Below are positions 1-8,117 of a stretch of 17,113 nt of DNA, piece after piece. How positions within the stretch are numbered: position 1 is the first letter of the stretch; each line of letters opens with the position of its first letter. The notes beneath the pieces are model-generated. The model was given only the letters and a program-made list of their open reading frames with translations. It made no database searches and had not been told where the DNA came from. The DNA comes from CAYNST01 sp964399955 (GTDB taxonomy: Bacteria; Pseudomonadota; Gammaproteobacteria; Pseudomonadales; Cellvibrionaceae): contig CAYNST010000072.1 of NCBI GenBank assembly GCA_964399955.1, positions 1-17,113 on the forward strand, in the 5' to 3' direction. The position numbers and the translations under genes are program-made.

Positions 1-1193
<1,193 letters not shown>

Positions 1194-1218
1194 GGCTCGT
1201 TGCCTGTAGGCGACTAAG

Positions 1219-1242
1219 AAGGGGCCATTGCGGCCCCTTTTT
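1219..1242 (+). terminator. Intrinsic terminator after tuf
   Basis: GGGGCC (1221-1226) pairs with GGCCCC (1232-1237) around a five-base loop; two flanking A-T pairs and a run of five T (1238-1242) complete a classic Rho-independent terminator, 25 bases after the tuf stop. It separates the upstream transcript from the S10 operon. Confidence 0.93.
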
Positions 1243-1316
1243 CAGTTGTTGCTTTTCTTTATCCTGCGGTTTACCGCTTCTTCGCACAAAAACCCCAAAA
1301 TAGTTGCTCTGCTTGG

Positions 1317-1345
1317 TTGACAGGCTAAAAGTCGGCCTATAGAAT
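1317..1345 (+). promoter_or_regulatory. Sigma-70 promoter of the S10 operon
   Basis: TTGACA (1317-1322), 17-base spacer, TAGAAT (1340-1345). The downstream discriminator TGCGCC is GC-rich, a feature of ppGpp-repressed promoters. The start is expected near 1351-1353, giving a leader of about 65 bases before rpsJ. A-rich stretches at about 1289-1301 could act as an UP element. An alternative -10, TATAGA at 1338, would leave only 15 bases of spacing and is less likely. Confidence 0.85.
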
Positions 1346-1357
1346 TGCGCCTCCATT

Positions 1358-1385
1358 TTGGCAGGCCCCGAGCGGCATCTGCCAA
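1358..1385 (+). promoter_or_regulatory. Hairpin in the rpsJ leader
   Basis: TTGGCAG (1358-1364) pairs with CTGCCAA (1379-1385). Inside it GCC (1365-1367) pairs with GGC (1374-1376), with a two-base bulge. The hairpin begins a few bases after the predicted transcription start and is followed by a T-rich but interrupted stretch (1386-1393) and the rpsJ Shine-Dalgarno (1403-1407). Position suits a leader control element; in E. coli the S10 leader responds to L4, but this leader is much shorter and I see no sequence proof of the same mechanism. Confidence 0.5.
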
Positions 1386-1418
1386 TGTTCTTTAAAAAAA
1401 TCTGGAGTTTTGGTTCAC

Positions 1419-1730
1419 ATGCAGAATCAACGCATACGAATTCGGCTGAAGGCGTTCGATCACCGTTTGATCGACGCTTCGACGCAGGAGATTGTTGATA
1501 CAGCCAAGAGAACCGGTGCCCAAGTACGAGGCCCGATCCCGCTGCCAACAAGAAACGAGCGTTTCACCATTTTGATCTCGCCGCACGTCAACAAGGACGC
1601 GCGCGACCAATACGAGATCCGCACTCACAAGCGTCTGCTGGACATTGTTGAGCCAACTGAAAAAACCGTAGACGCACTGATGAAGCTCGACCTCGCGGCG
1701 GGCGTTGAAGTGCAAATTAGTCTCGGTTAA
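1419..1730 (+). CDS. rpsJ: 30S ribosomal protein S10
   Basis: Small-subunit head protein, also the NusE partner of NusB in transcription antitermination. The 103 residues match the family length and are close to E. coli S10: N-terminal MQNQRIRIRLKAFDHRLID, middle RTGAQVRGPIPLPT (31-44), then SPHVNKDARDQYEIRTH (54-70) and the terminal QISLG. ATG 1419 is chosen over TTG 1410 because the family begins at MQNQ and TGGAG lies 11 bases upstream (1403-1407). First gene of the S10 operon, directly under the promoter at 1317. A 93-base spacer follows before rplC. Confidence 0.98.
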   Translation: MQNQRIRIRLKAFDHRLIDASTQEIVDTAKRTGAQVRGPIPLPTRNERFTILISPHVNKDARDQYEIRTHKRLLDIVEPTEKTVDALMKLDLAAGVEVQISLG

Positions 1731-1823
1731 AACTCCAAAGCCAGCCCGGATTTCGGGATGTGTAACGCTCTGAAATGGGCGGCCATAGCGGGTAACAGCC
1801 CCGTACACTAAGAGGTTTACAAA

Positions 1824-2468
1824 ATGACGATAGGTATTGTCGGCCGCAAGTGCGGCATGACGCGTGTTTTTACTGACGATGGGTCATCCATTCCTGTTAC
1901 TGTGATTGAGGCAGAGCCCAATCGCATCACCCAGGTCAAGAATGTAGAAACCGACGGTTACAACGCTGTACAGGTAACCGTAGGGTCTCGTCGAGCCTCC
2001 CGTGTAACAAAGCCAGCCAAAGGCCACTTCGCCAAAGCGCAATCCGAAGCCGGAACCGGTTTGTGGGAATTGCGTAATGACGCCGAAGAAGGTTTTGAGC
2101 TCGGCTCGCAGATCACTGTTGAAACCTTCGAAGCAGGCCAGATAGTCGATGTGACCGGTACCTCAAAAGGTAAAGGTTTCGCCGGCGTTATCAAGCGCTG
2201 GAATTTTTCCATGCAAGACGCCACGCACGGCAACTCCTTGTCGCATCGTGCGCCTGGCTCCATCGGTCAAAACCAGACGCCCGGTCGTGTTTTCAAGGGC
2301 AAAAAAATGGCTGGGCACCTTGGCGCCAAGCGCATAACGACGCAGAATCTCGAAGTCGTTAGAGTTGATGTTGAGCGCAATTTGCTGCTCATCAAAGGTG
2401 CAGTTCCAGGTGCAACTGGTGGTAACGTCATTGTGCGTCCCGCAGTTAAAGCGCGCAACAACGGCTAA
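1824..2468 (+). CDS. rplC: 50S ribosomal protein L3
   Basis: Early 23S rRNA-binding protein whose long loop reaches the peptidyl transferase centre. 214 residues, five more than E. coli. Conserved parts: N-terminal IGIVGRKCGMTRVFTDDG, WNFSMQDATHGNSLSHRAPGS (about 126-146) and GQNQTPGRVFKGKKMAG (148-164); the GQNQ stretch includes the glutamine methylated by PrmB in E. coli, so that modification is possible here. Shine-Dalgarno AGAGG (1811-1815) is eight bases before the ATG. Second gene of the S10 operon, 18 bases before rplD. Confidence 0.98.
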   Translation: MTIGIVGRKCGMTRVFTDDGSSIPVTVIEAEPNRITQVKNVETDGYNAVQVTVGSRRASRVTKPAKGHFAKAQSEAGTGLWELRNDAEEGFELGSQITVETFEAGQIVDVTGTSKGKGFAGVIKRWNFSMQDATHGNSLSHRAPGSIGQNQTPGRVFKGKKMAGHLGAKRITTQNLEVVRVDVERNLLLIKGAVPGATGGNVIVRPAVKARNNG

Positions 2469-2486
2469 TTTCCCAGGGGGTCGACC

Positions 2487-3101
2487 ATGGAGTTAAATAT
2501 TGCAACGCCTGAGGGCAGCAAGGGTACAGTGTCTGTATCGGAGCTGGCGTTTGGCAGAGAGTTTAATCAAGATCTGGTTCATCAGGCGGTTGTTGCCTAT
2601 ATGGCAGGTGCGCGTCAGGGCACCAAAGCGCAGAAAACCCGAAGTGAAGTATCCGGTGGTGGCAAGAAGCCTTGGCGTCAAAAGGGTACCGGTCGCGCAC
2701 GTGCAGGCACCATCCGTTCGCCCTTGTGGCGCTCCGGTGGTGTGACATTTGCAGCCAAGCCGCAGGACCACAAGCAGAAGCTGAACAAGAAGATGTACCG
2801 CGCCGCAATGCGCTGCATTGTGTCTGAATTGCATCGGCAAGATCGTCTGATAGTTGTGGATGCTTTTGATATCGATGAGCCCAAGACCAAGCTGTTGGCT
2901 GCCAAGCTCGTTGAATACAAACTGGAAGACACCTTGATCGTGTCTGACGAGTTGAGCCAAAACCTGTACCTGGCGTCACGTAACCTGCACAAAGTAGATG
3001 TGCGGGATGTACAGGGCCTTGACCCGGTTAGCCTCATTCGATTTGAAAAGGTTGTAATAACCGTGCCCGCGTTGAAGAAACTTGAGGAGGCTCTGGCATG
3101 A
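2487..3101 (+). CDS. rplD: 50S ribosomal protein L4
   Basis: Binds 23S rRNA domain I and lines the narrow part of the exit tunnel. 204 residues (201 in E. coli). Visible: the tunnel loop, rich in basic residues and glycine, SGGGKKPWRQKGTGRARAG (about 56-74), and the C-terminal DVQGLDPVSLIRFEKVVIT region. In E. coli L4 represses its own operon; whether it does so here is unknown. AGGGGG (2475-2480) precedes the ATG by six bases. The gene end contains the GAGGAGG ribosome site of rplW, and its stop TGA overlaps the rplW ATG, indicating translational coupling. Confidence 0.98.
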   Translation: MELNIATPEGSKGTVSVSELAFGREFNQDLVHQAVVAYMAGARQGTKAQKTRSEVSGGGKKPWRQKGTGRARAGTIRSPLWRSGGVTFAAKPQDHKQKLNKKMYRAAMRCIVSELHRQDRLIVVDAFDIDEPKTKLLAAKLVEYKLEDTLIVSDELSQNLYLASRNLHKVDVRDVQGLDPVSLIRFEKVVITVPALKKLEEALA

Positions 3102-3394
3102 ATCAAGAACGCCTGTACAAAATTATCCTAGGTCCGGTTGTTTCTGAGAAAGCCGCAATCCTCGGTGAGCAATCCAGCCAGGTTGTCTTCAAAGTTGCAA
3201 CTGATGCTAAAAAGCCCGAAGTGAAAGCTGCCGTTGAAAAGCTGTTTGAAGTTACAGTGCGCGATGTGCGCATCCTGAACGTCAAGGGCAAAACCAAGCG
3301 TACACGCCACGGCGTCGGTGTTCGCAGCGACTGGAAGAAAGCTTACGTGCGGTTGGAGCAGGGTCAAGACATCGACTTTGCTTTCGCAGATTGA
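3098..3394 (+). CDS. rplW: 50S ribosomal protein L23
   Basis: Sits at the tunnel exit and docks trigger factor and SRP. 98 residues, close to the family length. The N-terminal GPVVSEKA motif (12-19) contains the conserved glutamate that trigger factor contacts, and the internal basic loop VKGKTKRTRHGVG is the extension into the tunnel. Its ATG overlaps the rplD stop as ATGA, with a strong GAGGAGG (3084-3090) seven bases upstream inside rplD. Followed after 13 bases by rplB. Confidence 0.97.
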   Translation: MNQERLYKIILGPVVSEKAAILGEQSSQVVFKVATDAKKPEVKAAVEKLFEVTVRDVRILNVKGKTKRTRHGVGVRSDWKKAYVRLEQGQDIDFAFAD

Positions 3395-3407
3395 GGAGCG
3401 CAAGAAA

Positions 3408-4232
3408 ATGGCAATAGTTAAGCGTAAACCCACTTCGGCAGGCCGTCGCTTTGTTGTAAGCGTTGTTAGCCCCGATTTGCACAAGGGTGCGCCTCATGCG
3501 CCCCTGCTGGAAAAGAAAAGCAAAAACGGTGGTCGCAACAATAACGGCCGAATCACAACTCGACACGTTGGCGGCGGACACAAACAGCATTACCGTGTGG
3601 TTGATTTCCGTCGCAACAAAGACGGTATTCCAGCCAAGGTTGAGCGCATTGAATACGATCCCAACAGAACAGCGCACATTGCTCTGATCTGTTATGCCGA
3701 CGGCGAGCGCCGGTACATCATCGCGCCAAAAGGTTTGAGCGCAGGTGATCGAGTCGAGTCTGGTGAAGCGGCAGCAATCAAAGTGGGAAACACTCTGCCT
3801 CTGCGCAACATACCAGTGGGTAGTGTGATTCACTGTATCGAACTGAAACCCGGCAAAGGCGCGCAGATCGCTCGCTCCGCTGGTGCATCGGTACAGTTGG
3901 TGGCCAGAGATGGTGCATATGCTACCGTTCGTCTGCGAAGCGGCGAAATGCGCCGGGTGCTCTCCGAATGCCGCGCCACTTTGGGTGAAGTGTCCAACAG
4001 TGAACACAATCTGCGTTCATTGGGCAAGGCCGGTGCAAAGCGTTGGCGTGGTGTTAGACCAACCGTGCGCGGCGTTGCAATGAACCCGGTTGATCACCCA
4101 CATGGTGGTGGTGAAGGTAGAACTTCCGGCGGCCGTCATCCTGTTACTCCCTGGGGTGTTCCGACTAAAGGTTACAAAACCCGTAAAAACAAGCGCACAG
4201 ACAAGATGATTGTTCGTAAGCGCAACAAATAA
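3408..4232 (+). CDS. rplB: 50S ribosomal protein L2
   Basis: Largest core 50S protein, needed for subunit joining and the peptidyl transferase centre. 274 residues from ATG 3408; the reading frame is open further upstream, but the family begins MAIVKRKPTS and GAGGAG (3393-3398) is nine bases before this ATG. Signature NPVDHPHGGGEG at 226-237 holds the conserved His230 (His229 in E. coli numbering), followed by the glycine-rich GRTSGGRHPVTPWG. The OB-fold (about 40-120) and SH3-like (about 125-200) regions are in order. No abnormality seen. Confidence 0.98.
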   Translation: MAIVKRKPTSAGRRFVVSVVSPDLHKGAPHAPLLEKKSKNGGRNNNGRITTRHVGGGHKQHYRVVDFRRNKDGIPAKVERIEYDPNRTAHIALICYADGERRYIIAPKGLSAGDRVESGEAAAIKVGNTLPLRNIPVGSVIHCIELKPGKGAQIARSAGASVQLVARDGAYATVRLRSGEMRRVLSECRATLGEVSNSEHNLRSLGKAGAKRWRGVRPTVRGVAMNPVDHPHGGGEGRTSGGRHPVTPWGVPTKGYKTRKNKRTDKMIVRKRNK

Positions 4233-4265
4233 TTTTACGGTTCACTGAATAGCGAGGAATTGGCA

Positions 4266-4541
4266 GTGCCACGTTCACTTAAAAAAGGCCCGTTTATTGA
4301 TCACCACTTGTTGAAGAAAGTGGAAACGGCTGTCGACAAGAATGATCGTCGTCCAATCAAAACCTGGTCGCGTCGATCAATGATTTCACCGGATATGGTT
4401 GGTTTGACCATTGCGGTACACAACGGGCGTCAACACGTTCCTGTTCTAGTTAACGAGGAAATGGTTGGGCATAAATTAGGTGAGTTTGCTGCCACCCGCA
4501 CTTTTCGCGGACACGTGGCGGATAAAAAGGCGAAGCGTTAA
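4266..4541 (+). CDS. rpsS: 30S ribosomal protein S19 (GTG start)
   Basis: Small-subunit head protein partnered with S13 near the A site. I choose GTG 4266, giving a 91-residue protein beginning MPRSLKKGPFID. The open frame also has TTG at 4260, but that leaves one base after the Shine-Dalgarno GAGGA (4254-4258), while GTG lies seven bases away and fits the family N-terminus. Conserved IAVHNGRQHVPV and MVGHKLGEFAATRTFRGH are present, with a lysine-rich tail. Followed by rplV after 24 bases. Confidence 0.95.
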   Translation: MPRSLKKGPFIDHHLLKKVETAVDKNDRRPIKTWSRRSMISPDMVGLTIAVHNGRQHVPVLVNEEMVGHKLGEFAATRTFRGHVADKKAKR

Positions 4542-4565
4542 TTACGCTCAGGTCGAGGTAGAACG

Positions 4566-4898
4566 ATGGAAGTAGCAGCAAAACTCCGAGGTGCTGGTCT
4601 ATCGGCCCAAAAAGCGAGACTGGTTGCTGATCAGGTTCGTGGAAAGTCAGTAGAACAAGCTTTAGATATTCTGGCGTTCAGCACCAAAAAGGGCGCTGGC
4701 GTCATCAAGAAGGTTCTCGAGTCTGCCATAGCTAACGCTGAACACAACGAAGGTGCAGATGTAGATGAGCTAAAGGTGTCCACGATATTTGTGGATGAGG
4801 GTCAAACAATGAAGCGGATTAAGCCACGTGCGAAAGGTCGAGCAGACCGTATTTTTAAACGCACTTGTCATATAACCGTTAAAGTTGCCGATCAATAA
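4566..4898 (+). CDS. rplV: 50S ribosomal protein L22
   Basis: Lines the exit tunnel with a long beta hairpin; mutations in that loop are linked to macrolide resistance in other species. 110 residues, exactly the E. coli length. N-terminal helix region LSAQKARLVADQVRGKSVEQA is conserved, and the hairpin tip sequence MKRIKPRAKGRADRI lies at about 81-95 with no insertion or deletion visible. GAGG (4555-4558) is seven bases before the ATG. rpsC follows after 17 bases. Confidence 0.97.
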   Translation: MEVAAKLRGAGLSAQKARLVADQVRGKSVEQALDILAFSTKKGAGVIKKVLESAIANAEHNEGADVDELKVSTIFVDEGQTMKRIKPRAKGRADRIFKRTCHITVKVADQ

Positions 4899-4915
4899 GA
4901 GAGCGGGCGTTCGTC

Positions 4916-5590
4916 ATGGGTCAAAAAGTACATCCGACAGGTATTCGTCTGGGAATTGTAAAAAAGCACACTTCAACCTGGTATGCCGGTAGAGAGCAAT
5001 ATGCCGACAAACTGTTAACCGATCTCAAAGTTCGAGAATACATTCGGTCGGCGTTGTCCAATGCTTCCGTCAGCCGGGTTGAAATCGAAAGACCCGCGAA
5101 TACTGCTCGTGTGACTATTCATACCGCTCGACCAGGTATTGTCATCGGCAAAAAGGGCGAAGACGTTGAGAAGCTGCGGACTGAAGTCAGCAAGCGAATG
5201 GGTGTTCCCGTTCACATCAACATTGAAGAGATTCGCAAACCCGATTTGGATGCCGAGCTGGTAGCCCAGGGCGTCGCTCAGCAGTTGGAGCGTCGAGTAA
5301 TGTTCCGGCGCGCCATGAAAAGAGTAGTGCAGAACGCCATGCGGCAAGGTGCCGAAGGTGTGCGGATCCAGGTTGGTGGTCGCTTGGGTGGTGCGGAGAT
5401 CGCTCGTACTGAATGGTACCGGGAAGGTCGGGTTCCGCTTCACACACTGCGCGCAGACATCGACTACGCCACCGCTGAAGCCCACACCACCTACGGCATC
5501 ATTGGCGTAAAGGTGTGGATCTTCAAAGGTGAAATCATTGGCGGCCTCGATGAAGTCGAAGCCAACCAGAAAAAGAAAGGCTCAAAATAA
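4916..5590 (+). CDS. rpsC: 30S ribosomal protein S3
   Basis: Forms part of the mRNA entry channel. 224 residues (233 in E. coli; the difference is in the variable C-terminal tail, which ends in a lysine-rich stretch). N-terminal MGQKVHPTGIRLGI is diagnostic. The type II KH domain carries its GxxG loop as GKKG at 78-81. FRRAMKR at 130-136 contains the basic residues (Arg131, Arg132, Lys135) tied to mRNA unwinding in E. coli. The Shine-Dalgarno is weak (AAGAGAG, overlapping the end of rplV), so coupling to rplV translation is likely. Confidence 0.97.
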   Translation: MGQKVHPTGIRLGIVKKHTSTWYAGREQYADKLLTDLKVREYIRSALSNASVSRVEIERPANTARVTIHTARPGIVIGKKGEDVEKLRTEVSKRMGVPVHINIEEIRKPDLDAELVAQGVAQQLERRVMFRRAMKRVVQNAMRQGAEGVRIQVGGRLGGAEIARTEWYREGRVPLHTLRADIDYATAEAHTTYGIIGVKVWIFKGEIIGGLDEVEANQKKKGSK

Positions 5591-5602
5591 GGGGTACGCA
5601 CA

Positions 5603-6016
5603 ATGTTGCAACCGAAGCGTACGAAGTTCCGCAAGCAGATGAAAGGCCGCAACCGCGGCTTGGCTCAGCGCGGCTCGAAAGTTAGTTTTGGTGAGTTCGG
5701 TCTTAAGGCGGCGGGTCGCGGTCGACTGACTGCAAGGCAAATTGAAGCCGCACGTCGCGCCATGACCCGTCACGTTAAACGTGGCGGCAAGATCTGGATT
5801 CGAGTCTTCCCCGACAAGCCGATTACCGGAAAGCCCTTGGAAGTACGTCAAGGTAAAGGTAAGGGTAATGTTGAGTACTGGGTGGCCCAGATACAGCCAG
5901 GCAAGGTACTCTACGAAATGGAAGGCGTTTCCGAAGAAATGGCACGAGAAGCTTTTGCATTGGCCGCGGCGAAGCTGCCGATTCAAACGACCTTTGTCAG
6001 AAGGGTGGTGATGTGA
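5603..6016 (+). CDS. rplP: 50S ribosomal protein L16
   Basis: Late-assembling 50S protein that contacts A-site tRNA. 137 residues (136 in E. coli). MLQPKRTKFRKQMKGRNRG, LTARQIEAARRAMTRHVKR and VRQGKGKGNVEYWV are all family signatures. Arg82 aligns with the arginine hydroxylated by YcfD (RoxA) in E. coli. The start ATG follows AAGGGG (5589-5594) by eight bases. Its stop TGA overlaps the rpmC ATG by one base, so translation of the two is probably coupled. Confidence 0.97.
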   Translation: MLQPKRTKFRKQMKGRNRGLAQRGSKVSFGEFGLKAAGRGRLTARQIEAARRAMTRHVKRGGKIWIRVFPDKPITGKPLEVRQGKGKGNVEYWVAQIQPGKVLYEMEGVSEEMAREAFALAAAKLPIQTTFVRRVVM

Positions 6017-6207
6017 TGAAAGTGCAAGAATTAAAGGACAAGTCCGTAGAAGAGCTGCAGCAAGCATTGCTGCAGCAACTACAGGATCAGTTCAAGTTGA
6101 AGATGCAGGCGGCTACCGGCCAGCTGACGCAGACGCATTTGCTGCAAGTTATGCGTCGCGACGTTGCCCGTATAAAAACCGTGCTCAGACAGAAGGCAGG
6201 AGCATAA
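6016..6207 (+). CDS. rpmC: 50S ribosomal protein L29
   Basis: Small helical protein at the tunnel exit, neighbour of L23 and part of the SRP/trigger-factor dock. 63 residues from ATG 6016, matching the E. coli length and its MK-x-x-EL start; a GTG at 6013 would add one residue and is less likely. Two alpha helices with conserved MQAATGQLTQTHLL and RRDVARIKT are visible. AAGGG (6001-6005) precedes by ten bases. It overlaps the rplP stop by one base and is followed one base later by rpsQ. Confidence 0.96.
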   Translation: MKVQELKDKSVEELQQALLQQLQDQFKLKMQAATGQLTQTHLLQVMRRDVARIKTVLRQKAGA

Positions 6208-6208
6208 C

Positions 6209-6472
6209 ATGTCGGATAACAAGCTCGTAAGAACCCTAACCGGCAAGGTTGTCAGCGACAAGATGAACAAATCTATCGTTGTTCTGATTGAACGCCGCGT
6301 AACGCATCCTGTGTACGGCAAAATCATTAACAAGTCGACCAAGATCAAGGCACACGACGAAAGTAACGAATGCCAAGTCGGCGATCTGGTTACTATCGCT
6401 GAGTCTCGTCCTATCTCCAAGACCAAGTCATGGACTTTGGTTAAGGTAGAAGAACGAGCAGTAGCCATTTAG
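6209..6472 (+). CDS. rpsQ: 30S ribosomal protein S17
   Basis: Primary 16S rRNA-binding protein with an OB fold, needed early in 30S assembly. 87 residues, close to E. coli's 84. Conserved LTGKVVSDKMNKSIVV (10-25), RVTHPVYGKIINKSTKIKAHDE and a C-terminal SRPISKTKSWTLV. The ribosome site AGGAG lies inside the rpmC end with seven bases to the ATG, a tight arrangement that favours coupled translation. Last gene of the classical S10 operon; only 35 bases separate it from rplN. Confidence 0.97.
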   Translation: MSDNKLVRTLTGKVVSDKMNKSIVVLIERRVTHPVYGKIINKSTKIKAHDESNECQVGDLVTIAESRPISKTKSWTLVKVEERAVAI

Positions 6473-6507
6473 GTTTGCCACGAAACAATAGTTGTTGGAG
6501 ATAAGCA

Positions 6508-6876
6508 ATGATTCAAACGCAATCCTATTTGGAAGTGGCAGACAACAGCGGCGCTCGTCGAGTCATGTGTATCAAAGTTCTGGGTGGCTCGCACCGTCGT
6601 TACGCCCAGGTCGGCGATATCATCAAGGTCACTGTAAAAGAAGCCATTCCTCGTGGAAAGGTCAAGAAAGGCCAGGTTATGAAGGCTGTGGTTGTGCGCA
6701 CCAAAAAAGGTGTTCGCCGCAACGACGGTTCCTTGATTCGCTTCGACGACAATGCGGCTGTGTTGCTCAACAACCAGGATGCACCTGTCGGAACTCGCAT
6801 CTTCGGGCCTGTAACCCGCGAGCTTCGTAGCGAAAAATTTATGAAAATCATTTCGTTGGCGCCGGAAGTTATATAG
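6508..6876 (+). CDS. rplN: 50S ribosomal protein L14
   Basis: Sits at the subunit interface near the sarcin-ricin loop and forms bridge B8; it is also the docking site for the silencing factor RsfS. 122 residues, within one residue of the usual length. MIQTQSYLEVADNSGARRVMCIKVLGG and the C-terminal FGPVTRELRSEKFMKIISLAPEV are diagnostic. TGGAG (6496-6500) is seven bases before the ATG. First gene of the spc operon; I see no convincing promoter in the 35-base gap, so it is probably read from the S10 promoter. Confidence 0.97.
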   Translation: MIQTQSYLEVADNSGARRVMCIKVLGGSHRRYAQVGDIIKVTVKEAIPRGKVKKGQVMKAVVVRTKKGVRRNDGSLIRFDDNAAVLLNNQDAPVGTRIFGPVTRELRSEKFMKIISLAPEVI

Positions 6877-6903
6877 CACGACGTCGTTGGAGAGGGTTGG
6901 GTA

Positions 6904-7221
6904 ATGAATAAGATCAAACGCGATGACGAAGTCATCGTTCTTACAGGCAGAGACAAGGGCAAGCGAGGCAAAGTCAGTCGCGTAATGTCCGATGGACGTC
7001 TTATTGTTTCCGGCGTGCAAATGGTGAAAAAACACCGTAAGCCGAATCCGCAGCTCGGTATTGCAGGTGGTATCGTTGAGCAAGAGGCGCCCCTTCAGGC
7101 TTCGAATGTTGCGATATTCAATCCTTCATCCAAGAAAGCCGACCGAGTAGGATTCAAGATCTTGGAAGACGGTAAAAAGATCCGTGTTTTCAAGTCCAGC
7201 GGCGAAGCAGTAGACGCATAA
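6904..7221 (+). CDS. rplX: 50S ribosomal protein L24
   Basis: Assembly initiator that binds the 5' end of 23S rRNA. 105 residues (104 in E. coli). The KOW motif DEVIVLTGRDKGKRGKV occupies about residues 8-24, followed by the conserved VSGVQMVKKHRKPNPQLG. The ribosome site GGAGAGG (6889-6895) is strong and eight bases away from the ATG. It is followed 15 bases later by rplE. Confidence 0.97.
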   Translation: MNKIKRDDEVIVLTGRDKGKRGKVSRVMSDGRLIVSGVQMVKKHRKPNPQLGIAGGIVEQEAPLQASNVAIFNPSSKKADRVGFKILEDGKKIRVFKSSGEAVDA

Positions 7222-7236
7222 GCGAACGAGAAGACT

Positions 7237-7776
7237 ATGTCCAAACTACACGATCTTTACAAAACTCAAATTGCCCAACAGCTCCAGCAAGAGCTGAATT
7301 TGAAAAACGTTATGGAAGTTCCACGCATCACCAAAATTACCCTTAATATGGGCGTTGGCGAGGCGGTTGGTGACAAAAAAATCCTGGAGAATGCGCTGGG
7401 CGATTTGCAGAAGATTGCAGGCCAGAAGCCGGTTGTTACCAAGGCACGCAAATCTATCGCCGGTTTCAAGATCCGCGAAGACTGGCCAATCGGCTGCAAA
7501 GTAACTCTGCGTCGTGAAAGAATGTACGAATTTCTTGAGCGTCTTGTGTCAATTGCTATACCCCGTGTACGCGATTTTCGCGGTATTAGCCCCAAGCAGT
7601 TTGACGGGCGTGGCAACTTTTCTATGGGCGTGAGCGAGCAGATCATCTTTCCTGAGATCGACTACGACAAGGTAGACAAGTTGCGCGGGATGGATATTTG
7701 TATCTCTACGACAGCTCGCACGGACGACGAAGGCCGCGCGCTGCTCAAAGCATTCAATTTCCCGTTCAAAGGTTAA
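7237..7776 (+). CDS. rplE: 50S ribosomal protein L5
   Basis: Binds 5S rRNA with L18 and contacts P-site tRNA. 179 residues, the E. coli length. Conserved VPRITKITLNMGVGEAV, KPVVTKARKSIAGFKIREDWPIGCKVTLR and PRVRDFRGISPKQFDGRGNFSMGV. The ribosome site is poor (a purine run GAGAAG at about 7228-7233), which fits translation coupled to rplX. In E. coli, S8 represses the spc operon at the rplE start; I could not find the corresponding stem here, so such control is unproven. Confidence 0.97.
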   Translation: MSKLHDLYKTQIAQQLQQELNLKNVMEVPRITKITLNMGVGEAVGDKKILENALGDLQKIAGQKPVVTKARKSIAGFKIREDWPIGCKVTLRRERMYEFLERLVSIAIPRVRDFRGISPKQFDGRGNFSMGVSEQIIFPEIDYDKVDKLRGMDICISTTARTDDEGRALLKAFNFPFKG

Positions 7777-7789
7777 AGGCTGATTAACG

Positions 7790-8095
7790 ATGGCAAAGCA
7801 ATCCATGATCGAGCGCGAGAAAAAGCGCGCTAAGCTGATCGAAAAATACGAGCAAAAAAGAGCAGAGCTGCGAACCACCATCAGCAGCCCTGACTCCAGC
7901 GAAGAAGCCGTATGGGAAGCCACTTTGAAGCTGCAAAAGCTTCCTAGAGACTCCAGCGCGGCTCGCTTTCAGCGTCGTTGTCGCTTGACTGGTCGCCCAC
8001 GTGGCGTGTATCGCAAGTTCGGCCTTTGCCGAAACAAGATACGCGAAGCCGCGATGCGCGGTGATATACCCGGCCTAGTTAAAGCCAGTTGGTAA
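7790..8095 (+). CDS. rpsN: 30S ribosomal protein S14 (zinc-free long form)
   Basis: Small-subunit head protein. 101 residues, the long form: it lacks the CxxC pairs of the short zinc-ribbon type, so no zinc is expected. The C-terminal part is diagnostic: RCRLTGRPRGVYRKFGLCRNKIREAAMRGDIPGLVKASW matches the family, with the invariant SW end. The N-terminal half is a lysine-rich helix. AAAGG (7775-7779) overlaps the rplE stop and is ten bases from the ATG. Part of the spc operon between rplE and rpsH. Confidence 0.97.
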   Translation: MAKQSMIEREKKRAKLIEKYEQKRAELRTTISSPDSSEEAVWEATLKLQKLPRDSSAARFQRRCRLTGRPRGVYRKFGLCRNKIREAAMRGDIPGLVKASW

Positions 8096-8117
8096 CCGGG
8101 GATTTAGGAGCAAACTT

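Noticed and set aside
3463..4083. Alternative frames of 60-75 residues within rplB
   Set aside because: They lie wholly inside an intact conserved gene and resemble no family.
6436..6507. A separate spc promoter before rplN, as in E. coli
   Set aside because: TTGGTT in the end of rpsQ has no acceptable -10 at proper spacing, and the 35-base gap has no promoter-like pair.
7201..7275. An S8 repressor-binding stem at the rplE start
   Set aside because: I looked for the helix and internal loop known from E. coli spc mRNA around the rplE ATG and saw no comparable pairing.
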